This document shows positions 1 to 5,044 of a stretch of DNA of 5,044 nucleotides, one piece after another. Each line of letters opens with the position of its first letter. Position 1 is the first letter of the stretch. The DNA comes from Hydrogenophaga sp. (lineage in GTDB: Bacteria; Pseudomonadota; Gammaproteobacteria; Burkholderiales; Burkholderiaceae), in contig JALOSH010000409.1 in NCBI GenBank assembly GCA_025458545.1, positions 1 through 5,044 of the forward strand, given 5' to 3'. The position numbers and the translations under genes were made by a program. The notes beneath the pieces are model-generated. The model did not search any database and was not told the origin of the DNA. It saw only the letters and a list, made by a program, of their open reading frames with translations.

Positions 1-1
1 G

Positions 2-586
2 TTCCCGCTGTCGATCCTGGTGGCTCTCGGTCGGCGCTCCAACATGCCTGCCATCAAGACGCTGTGCACGCTGTACGTGGAGCTGATCCGCGGCGTGCCG
101 CTGATCACGGTGCTGTTCATGGCGTCGTTCATGCTGCCGCTGTTCATGCCTGAGGGCGTGAAGATCGACGTGCTGATCCGGGTGCTGGTGGCCATCACCC
201 TGTTCTCGGCGGCCTACATGGCCGAGGTGGTGCGTGGTGGCCTGCAAGCGCTGCCCAAGGGGCAGACCGAAGCCGCCGCCACGCTGGGCCTGACCTACTG
301 GCAGACCCAGCGCAAGATCGTGCTGCCGCAGGCGCTGTCCATGGTGGTGCCTTCGCTGATGAACACCTTCATCGGCATGTTCAAGGACACTTCGCTGGTC
401 ACCATCGTCTCGCTGTACGAGCTGACCGGCGCGCTGGCACTGGCGCTCAACGCCGACGCCGACTGGCGTCCGTTCAAGCTCGAAGCCTACTTCTTCATCA
501 CCCTGATCTATTTCGTGTTCTGTTTTGCCATGTCGCGTTATTCGCTCTGGGTCGAGCAAAGAACCGCCGTCAGCAAAGTCCGCTGA
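2..586 (+). CDS. aapM: Polar amino acid ABC transporter permease, AapM/YhdY type (5' truncated)
   Basis: Inner-membrane permease subunit of an importer for polar or general L-amino acids; it forms the channel with a second permease and is driven by the ATPase encoded next. The frame is open from base 2 with no convincing start, so the N-terminal half lies outside the window; the GTG at 20 is internal. About 194 codons are visible, against roughly 370-385 in the family. Hydrophobic segments lie near 68-145, 170-223, 362-448 and 482-544. The cytoplasmic EAA loop that docks on the ATPase is at 269-328 (EAAATLG, then I-x-LP). The phrases IRGVPLITVLFMAS and IYFVFCFAMSRYS are typical of AapM/YhdY rather than of short HisM/GlnP permeases. 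The gap to the ATPase gene is 27 bases, consistent with one operon. Family assignment is strong; the exact amino acid substrate cannot be read from this subunit. Confidence 0.93.
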   Translation, partial: FPLSILVALGRRSNMPAIKTLCTLYVELIRGVPLITVLFMASFMLPLFMPEGVKIDVLIRVLVAITLFSAAYMAEVVRGGLQALPKGQTEAAATLGLTYWQTQRKIVLPQALSMVVPSLMNTFIGMFKDTSLVTIVSLYELTGALALALNADADWRPFKLEAYFFITLIYFVFCFAMSRYSLWVEQRTAVSKVR

Positions 587-613
587 GCACAGAACACCTC
601 AAGAAAGCCATTC

Positions 614-1369
<756 letters not shown>

Positions 1370-1432
1370 ACGCGCGAGCGCGCGAGGACGCGCAACATTC
1401 CCACACACGTGGCGCCCCAGGCAGGGGCCGGA

Positions 1433-1459
1433 GGCTGTCAGAATATGACAGCCTTTTTT
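1433..1459 (+). terminator. Intrinsic terminator of the amino acid ABC transporter operon
   Basis: A perfect 8-bp stem, GGCTGTCA (1433-1440) with TGACAGCC (1446-1453), encloses a five-base loop GAATA and is followed by six T residues (1454-1459). A1432 can also pair with the first T. It lies 63 bases after the ATPase stop codon. A second, smaller GC hairpin is just upstream: GCCCC (1414-1418) with GGGGC (1424-1428). The T-run ends only seven bases before the next gene's annotated ATG. Confidence 0.93.
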
Positions 1460-1466
1460 CTTACCC

Positions 1467-2495
1467 ATGAAACCCTGCCGGCACACCCGTTCACCCTCGT
1501 CCATGCCTTTGTCATGGGCGCTGCTTTGGGTGCTGCTGTTGTCGGCGGGGTCCGCTTCAGGTTTTGAACTGCAGGGTCACCGCGGTGCTCGCGGTCTGGC
1601 GCCCGAAAACACCTTGGCAGGCTTCGAGCGGGCATTGGCTGTCGGCGTCACCACGCTGGAGCTGGACGTGGTGATCACCGCCGACGGTGTGCCGGTGATT
1701 TCGCACGATGCGGTGCTGAACCCCGACATCACGCGCGACGAACGAGGCCGATGGCTGCAAGAGCGTAACCAGCCCATCCATCAACTCCGGCTGGCCGACC
1801 TGCAGGCCTGGGACGTGGGACGCATCAACCCGGCCAGCCGCTACGCGCGCGACTGGAGCGACCAGCAGCCCGCGGACGGACAGCGCATACCCACGCTGGC
1901 GGCGCTCTTCGAACGCGTGCAACAGCTGGGCGCCGACCAGGTGCGCTTCAACATTGAAACCAAGCTGCAGCCGGGCCAGCCCGCGCATGCACCGTCGCCC
2001 GAGGTGTTTGTGCGCGCCGTTCTGGAGGTGGTGCGAAGCCATGGCATGTTGCGGCGGGTGAGCTTGCAAAGCTTTGACTGGCGCACGCTCAAGGCCAGTC
2101 AGCAAATGGCGCCCGAGGTGCCGGTGGTTCACCTGACCGCGCAACTGCCCCGACTGGACACCCTGCGCAGCGGCGACTGGACCCTGGGCTTGCGGCTGGA
2201 AGAACACCAGGACACGCCGGGCCTGGTGGCCGCCGCTGGCGGCCAGACCTGGTCGCCCCACTTCAGCAACCTCAGCCAGCAGAGCCTGCGGCGCGCCCGC
2301 GCCCTCGGCCTTCGTGTGCTGCCCTGGACGGTGAACGAAACCGCCGACATGGAGCGCCTGCTCGACTGGGGCGTGGACGGTCTGATCACCGACCGGCCCG
2401 ATCGCCTGCGCGCACTGATGCAGGGCCGGGGCATGACCCTGCCACCGGCGCTTGCTGTGGTGCCGGCCCAGACGGCACAAATCGGCGCCAACTGA
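1467..2495 (+). CDS. Exported glycerophosphodiester phosphodiesterase (GDPD family)
   Basis: Predicted metal-dependent enzyme that hydrolyses glycerophosphodiesters (deacylated phospholipids) to glycerol-3-phosphate and an alcohol, probably in the periplasm. It has 342 residues. Residues 1-32 look like a Sec signal: a basic start with K2, R5 and R8, a hydrophobic core at 15-27, and likely cleavage near residues 30-32. The GDPD TIM-barrel landmarks appear in order: HRGARG at 38-43, PENT at 46-49, the metal-ligand pair E65 and D67 in LELDV, SHD with H80 at 79-81, IETK with E164 and K166, LPWTVN at 285-290 and the closing GLITDRPD at 305-312. No catalytic residue is obviously missing. It resembles generic GDPDs (ENT, ELDV) more than E. 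coli GlpQ (EHT, EQDL), so no symbol is given. No ribosome binding site precedes ATG 1467; ATG 1503 (Met13) is an alternative but would drop the basic residues of the signal peptide. It appears to be a single-gene unit between two operons. Confidence 0.92.
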   Translation: MKPCRHTRSPSSMPLSWALLWVLLLSAGSASGFELQGHRGARGLAPENTLAGFERALAVGVTTLELDVVITADGVPVISHDAVLNPDITRDERGRWLQERNQPIHQLRLADLQAWDVGRINPASRYARDWSDQQPADGQRIPTLAALFERVQQLGADQVRFNIETKLQPGQPAHAPSPEVFVRAVLEVVRSHGMLRRVSLQSFDWRTLKASQQMAPEVPVVHLTAQLPRLDTLRSGDWTLGLRLEEHQDTPGLVAAAGGQTWSPHFSNLSQQSLRRARALGLRVLPWTVNETADMERLLDWGVDGLITDRPDRLRALMQGRGMTLPPALAVVPAQTAQIGAN

Positions 2496-2526
2496 GTTTG
2501 GCCCAGGCTGTCGGCTGAGCCCGGTG

Positions 2527-2542
2527 CGCCGACCCATCGGCG
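2527..2542. repeat. Small GC hairpin between the phosphodiesterase gene and the Cys/His-rich gene
   Basis: CGCCGA (2527-2532) and TCGGCG (2537-2542) form a perfect 6-bp inverted repeat around the loop CCCA. No T-run follows, so it is not a classic intrinsic terminator. An imperfect stem directly after the upstream stop codon (2500-2506 with 2515-2521, six of seven pairs) adds to the structure potential of this 92-base gap. It could help end the upstream transcript or be chance in GC-rich DNA. Confidence 0.35.
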
Positions 2543-2575
2543 GCAAGCCGGGCGGAACTTTGGGCCGGACTCCCG

Positions 2576-2581
2576 TATCAT
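2576..2581 (+). promoter_or_regulatory. Candidate -10 element for the putative copper operon
   Basis: TATCAT matches the sigma-70 -10 consensus at five of six positions and ends six bases before the ATG at 2588. No good -35 element is found 16-18 bases upstream, and I see no MerR/CueR-like dyad. If used, transcription would start at or next to the ATG and give a nearly leaderless message, which fits the absence of a Shine-Dalgarno sequence for that gene. The evidence is a single short motif. Confidence 0.25.
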
Positions 2582-2587
2582 GCTTCC

Positions 2588-2968
2588 ATGCGCCACTGGC
2601 TGTTGATCCTGATGATCGCCCTGCTCCCGCTTCGCGGCTGGGCGAGCGACACCATGGCGCTGTCGGATTGGGAGGCGGTGGCGCCATGCCACGGCCAGCA
2701 GGCCGAATCCAGCCCCATGAACAGCTTGGACATGCCGGGCGGTCACCAAGCCAACACTGAACCGGCCATGGCGCACGGCCACGCCGCCGACGACGACAGC
2801 GCATCCCACACCGCTTGCACCGCCTGCGACCTCTGCAACGGCCCCGCCATGACGCCCGCCGTGCAAAGTGCCCGGTCCACCGTGCCCGCCATTGGCCACG
2901 GCGCAACCGCCTGTGAGCACTTCGCCAGCGCCGTGCCCCAACGCGGCAGCAAACCCCCCATCGCCTGA
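2588..2968 (+). CDS. Small exported Cys/His/Met-rich protein, CopL/DUF2946-like
   Basis: This 126-residue protein is probably periplasmic and metal-binding; its exact function is unknown. Residues 1-19 form a Sec signal (MRHWLLILMIALLPLRGWA) with cleavage likely after A19. The mature part carries five cysteines (C34, C77, C80, C83, C109), with three as C-x2-C-x2-C at 77-83. It also has histidines at 35, 53, 63, 65, 74, 104 and 111, plus several methionines, a composition suited to copper binding. The LPLRGWA signal end, the central Cys cluster and the KPPIA terminus recall a group of small betaproteobacterial proteins related in style to DUF2946 and Xanthomonas CopL. It lies 79 bases before a TolC-family gene and a multicopper oxidase gene, which supports a copper role as a periplasmic binder or as a translated regulatory leader. 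No ribosome binding site is visible; ATG 2588 is chosen because the signal peptide begins there. A coding gene is likely; the family call is from memory of the pattern. Confidence 0.75.
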   Translation: MRHWLLILMIALLPLRGWASDTMALSDWEAVAPCHGQQAESSPMNSLDMPGGHQANTEPAMAHGHAADDDSASHTACTACDLCNGPAMTPAVQSARSTVPAIGHGATACEHFASAVPQRGSKPPIA

Positions 2969-2985
2969 AACCACACGCCCTTGGT

Positions 2986-3022
2986 GCGTCCGCCGTGCCC
3001 GTCCGGGCCATGCAGCGGACGC
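2986..3022. repeat. Nested inverted repeat in the leader of the tolC-like gene
   Basis: A perfect 8-bp inverted repeat pairs GCGTCCGC (2986-2993) with GCGGACGC (3015-3022). Inside it, GCCC (2997-3000) can pair with GGGC (3005-3008) around GTCC. The structure lies in the 79-base gap between the Cys/His-rich gene and the TolC-family gene and ends 14 bases before the AGGAGA ribosome binding site. The sequence after it is only moderately T-rich (GGTTTGTGATTTC), so it is not a strong intrinsic terminator. It may be an attenuator, an mRNA stability element or an operator; the sequence shows the symmetry but not the role. Confidence 0.5.
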
Positions 3023-3036
3023 CGGTTTGTGATTTC

Positions 3037-3042
3037 AGGAGA
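3037..3042 (+). promoter_or_regulatory. Strong ribosome binding site of the TolC-family gene
   Basis: AGGAGA stands five bases before ATG 3048 and is the best Shine-Dalgarno sequence in the window. It fixes the start of the TolC-family gene despite that protein's unusually long N-terminal region before the hydrophobic signal core. The two genes upstream (1467 and 2588) lack such a site. Confidence 0.8.
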
Positions 3043-3047
3043 TTCCC

Positions 3048-4475
3048 ATGACTTCATCGCGGCGGTTGTTTCCGCCTGTTTTGCAAGGCCCTGCCACGCG
3101 CAACGCCCGCTTGTGGTCGGCCATCTGGCTGCTGGCCCTGTGCCCACTGGTGTCACACGCACAGGCCCACGCGCAAGGCCATGTGGCCACTTCAGACGCC
3201 CTGCGGGCGGCCGATCCCGCCAGCCCGGTCGCTGCGCGCAAAGCGCCGCCGCCCAGCCCGGCGCCGGTGCCCTCGCCCCAGTTGCCCACCAACGCGGCCG
3301 AGGCGTTGGCCATCTGGCAGCGGGCCAACCAGCAGGTGGCGGCGTTTCCACGCGGCCACATCGACATCTTGCGCTGGGAGGCCCAGAACACCGCGGCGGC
3401 CCCGCCCGCACAAGCCGCCCCCGCCGCTCCCTTGCTGGCCGACGAAGCCCTGCGCCTTTCGCTGACCCAGCGTCCCGACCTGCTGGCACGCCCCGGCATG
3501 GGCTGGGCAGATCTGGCCTCGGTGCAGAGCGCCTGGCTGGAGCACGCCCGCGCGGTGCAAAACGCCTGGATCGACGCCGTGGCGAGCCAAGACATGTTGC
3601 GCCAGCAGCAGGCCCGGCTCGACGCCGCCCACAGCGGGACCGAGCTGGGGCGCCGCATGGTGGTGGCCGGCAACTGGAGCCAGGCGCGCCTGATGCGGGA
3701 ACAGCTGGTCCACGCGCGCGAACAGGCCGCCACCTTGCAGGCGCAGCAAGCGGTGCTGGAATCGCACGAACACCTGGCCCGGTTGATGGGCCAATGGGAT
3801 CCACAGGCGATCGACGCCCTGATGCAGCGACTGCCCGCCCAGCTGCCCGATCTGCCGGGCCAGCCCCAAGCCGGTGCGGGTCTGTCGGGCCAGGAACTCG
3901 AAGCCGCCGCAGTGCGCAGCCACCCCAGGCTGGCACTGAAACGCACCGAGACACAACGCCATCTCGCGGCTGTGCACCCGACGCGACGTGGCGCATGGGC
4001 GCAGGCGCTGCAAGCCAGCCTGCAGAGGTTGCCGAGCGAGGGCCTGCCCACCCGTCCGCTGGCCATCACCGATCCGCGCCTGGCCAACGACCACAGCCTG
4101 GAGCGCGCGCTGGAGGCAGAAGCGACGCTGTTGGAACTCGCGGGCGAGCGGCGCTCGGCGGCCCGCCGGGCCTGGACGAACCTGCAGACCACCCATGCGC
4201 TGGCACGCCATGCCCAGGAAACGGTTCTGCCGCTGCAAACCGCGCTGGAGCAAGAAACCCTGCTGCGCTACAACGGCATGCTGCAAAGCACCTGGGAACT
4301 GCTCGAAGCCAGCCGGGAACGCATGCAGGCCACCAGCGACGCAGCCGCGGCGCGGCGCGATTTCTGGCTCGCGCAACTGGCCCTGAACCACTTGCTCGCC
4401 GGCGGCGACTACACGCCCGCCGAGCCCTCCGCCACCGGCGGTGCCCGCGCCACCGCAGCCCAACCAGGACACTGA
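3048..4475 (+). CDS. TolC-family outer membrane efflux-like protein of a copper cluster, apparently barrel-reduced
   Basis: TolC-family proteins form trimeric outer-membrane channels with a long helical tunnel in the periplasm. This 475-residue protein has a signal peptide with hydrophobic core at 22-35 and cleavage near SHA or AQA (38-40), a Pro/Ala-rich linker at about 57-80, and FPRGHIDILRW at 100-110. Two helical repeats follow: about 131-250 (DEALRLSL, then GRRMVVAGNWSQAR at 201-214 and HEHLARLMGQW) and about 280-450. The C-terminal LLRYNGML (405-412) and RRDFWLAQLALNHLL (436-450) match TolC-type proteins usually found beside copper oxidases. There is no lipobox cysteine. Oddly, the stretches where barrel strands belong are very short (about 144-160) or charged and helical-looking (about 310-370), so a full beta-barrel is doubtful. 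The multicopper oxidase starts two bases after its stop, so the two are probably translated together. Role in copper export or tolerance is inferred from context and family motifs. Confidence 0.85.
   Translation: MTSSRRLFPPVLQGPATRNARLWSAIWLLALCPLVSHAQAHAQGHVATSDALRAADPASPVAARKAPPPSPAPVPSPQLPTNAAEALAIWQRANQQVAAFPRGHIDILRWEAQNTAAAPPAQAAPAAPLLADEALRLSLTQRPDLLARPGMGWADLASVQSAWLEHARAVQNAWIDAVASQDMLRQQQARLDAAHSGTELGRRMVVAGNWSQARLMREQLVHAREQAATLQAQQAVLESHEHLARLMGQWDPQAIDALMQRLPAQLPDLPGQPQAGAGLSGQELEAAAVRSHPRLALKRTETQRHLAAVHPTRRGAWAQALQASLQRLPSEGLPTRPLAITDPRLANDHSLERALEAEATLLELAGERRSAARRAWTNLQTTHALARHAQETVLPLQTALEQETLLRYNGMLQSTWELLEASRERMQATSDAAAARRDFWLAQLALNHLLAGGDYTPAEPSATGGARATAAQPGH
4466..4469 (+). 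promoter_or_regulatory. Ribosome binding site of the multicopper oxidase gene
   Basis: AGGA lies inside the last codons of the TolC-family gene, eight bases before ATG 4478. Together with the two-base gap between stop and start (TGA CC ATG), it indicates translational coupling of the two genes and supports 4478 as the true start, which places the twin arginines at residues 3-4. Confidence 0.65.
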
Positions 4476-4477
4476 CC

Positions 4478-5044
4478 ATGCAACGACGTCATTTCTTTGC
4501 TGGTGCTGCCACCGCCGTGGTCGCCGCCAGCGTGAGCCGCGTGGCCCTGGCCGCCCTGCCCGAAGCCGTGCAACAAACCTCGCCCGACACCGCTGCGCCG
4601 TGGACGCCGCCCGGCGTGACCGGCGCGGGCCGCCCCTACAACCCGGTGGTCACGCTCAACGGCTGGACACTGCCCTGGCGCATGAAGGACGGCGTGAAGG
4701 AATTCCACCTGGTGGCCGAACCCGTGGTGCGCGAGATGGTGCCCGGTTTCCTGGTCAATATGTGGGGCTACAACGGCCAGAGCCCGGGCCCGACCATCGA
4801 GGTGGTGGAAGGCGACAAGGTGCGCATCTTCGTCACCAACCGCCTGCCCGAGCACACCACCATCCACTGGCACGGCCAGCGCCTGCCCAACGGCATGGAC
4901 GGCGTGGGCGGTCTGAACCAGCCGCAGATCCCGGCGGGCAAGACCTTCGTCTACGAGTTCGAGGCCAAACGCCCCGGCACCTTCATGTACCACCCCCACG
5001 CCGACGAAATGGTGCAGATGGCCATGGGCATGATGGGTTTCTGG
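4478..5044 (+). CDS. Tat-exported multicopper oxidase, copper resistance type (3' truncated)
   Basis: Periplasmic blue copper oxidase, likely oxidising Cu(I) to the less toxic Cu(II) as in CopA/CueO systems. The frame runs open to the last base, showing 189 residues; the C-terminal portion is missing. The N-terminus MQRRHFFAGAA has the Tat twin-arginine pattern (RR-x-F-F), followed by an Ala-rich hydrophobic stretch and likely cleavage near VALA (22-25), as expected for a cofactor protein folded before export. The first cupredoxin domain includes YNGQSPGPTIEV (98-109) and the trinuclear-centre ligand motifs HWHG (130-133) and YHPH (171-174). The remaining ligands (HxHPxHxH and the HCHxxxH type 1 site) would lie beyond the window. 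A Met-rich run follows the second motif, with M170, M178, M181, M183, M185 and M186. The gene is coupled to the TolC-family gene upstream and is probably cotranscribed with the small Cys/His-rich gene. A nitrite reductase is less likely given HWHG-type motifs and context, but the missing half prevents a firm exclusion. Confidence 0.92.
   Translation, partial: MQRRHFFAGAATAVVAASVSRVALAALPEAVQQTSPDTAAPWTPPGVTGAGRPYNPVVTLNGWTLPWRMKDGVKEFHLVAEPVVREMVPGFLVNMWGYNGQSPGPTIEVVEGDKVRIFVTNRLPEHTTIHWHGQRLPNGMDGVGGLNQPQIPAGKTFVYEFEAKRPGTFMYHPHADEMVQMAMGMMGFW

Noticed and set aside
1371..1384. CGCGCG-AG-CGCGCG symmetry just after the ATPase stop codon
   Set aside because: It is a short alternating CG run with a loop too small to form a useful hairpin; the true terminator with a T-run is 50 bases further on.
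2452..2760. 102-codon plus-strand frame bridging the phosphodiesterase end and the Cys/His-rich gene
   Set aside because: It overlaps two better-supported genes in another frame, has no ribosome binding site, and its product has low-complexity Pro/Gly/Arg composition.
1557..3011. 484-codon minus-strand open frame across the phosphodiesterase and the Cys/His-rich gene
   Set aside because: It is antisense to two genes with clear motifs. Its product is rich in Arg, Ala and Gly with no recognisable domain, typical of the shadow frame of GC-rich coding DNA.
3105..3165. Possible lipoprotein signal (cysteine at residue 32) in the TolC-family protein
   Set aside because: The preceding residues are L-A-L-C and the following one is proline, which does not fit a lipobox; an ordinary signal peptidase I site lies a few residues later.
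3035..4472. Long minus-strand open frames opposite the TolC-family gene (385 and 426 codons)
   Set aside because: Both translate to Arg/Ala/Ser/Gly-rich sequence without domain motifs. The plus-strand frame has a strong ribosome binding site, a signal peptide and TolC-family motifs.
4409..4999. 196-codon minus-strand frame opposite the multicopper oxidase start
   Set aside because: The plus strand carries a Tat signal, HWHG and YHPH copper motifs in an open frame. The opposite product is the His/Gly/Val-rich mirror of that coding sequence.

Overview
The window looks like chromosomal DNA of a high-GC betaproteobacterium, most likely a member of the Comamonadaceae in Burkholderiales. The GC-rich codon use, the style of the aap-type transporter, and the small secreted Cys/His protein with an LPLRGWA signal-peptide end and a KPPIA C-terminus all point that way. 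This placement is a judgement from protein style, not a search. All five supported genes are on the + strand; long minus-strand reading frames are GC-rich shadows.

Region 1 (2-1459) is the 3' end of a polar amino acid ABC importer operon. It holds the C-terminal part of an AapM/YhdY-type permease, then the complete AapP/GlnQ-type ATPase, closed by a clear intrinsic terminator (1433-1459). The substrate-binding protein and other permease would lie upstream of base 1.

Region 2 (1467-2495) is a single gene for an exported glycerophosphodiester phosphodiesterase. Its annotated start lies only seven bases after the T-run of the preceding terminator and has no recognisable ribosome binding site.

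Region 3 (about 2500-5044) is the most interesting part and looks like a copper-handling operon. It starts with a 126-residue exported protein rich in Cys, His and Met (CopL/DUF2946-like). A 79-base gap containing a nested inverted repeat follows, then a TolC-family protein and, two bases after its stop, a Tat-exported multicopper oxidase cut by the window end. The arrangement resembles copLAB-type periplasmic copper resistance (leader-like protein, outer-membrane protein, copper oxidase), with a TolC-like protein where CopB would be expected and with that gene placed before the oxidase. The small gene may act as a copper-sensing upstream reading frame for the two downstream genes. The TolC-family protein keeps the helical repeats and C-terminal family motif but seems to lack the stretches that normally form the beta-barrel. 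Both points are inferences to be tested. No mobile elements, CRISPR arrays, tRNA or rRNA genes were seen.
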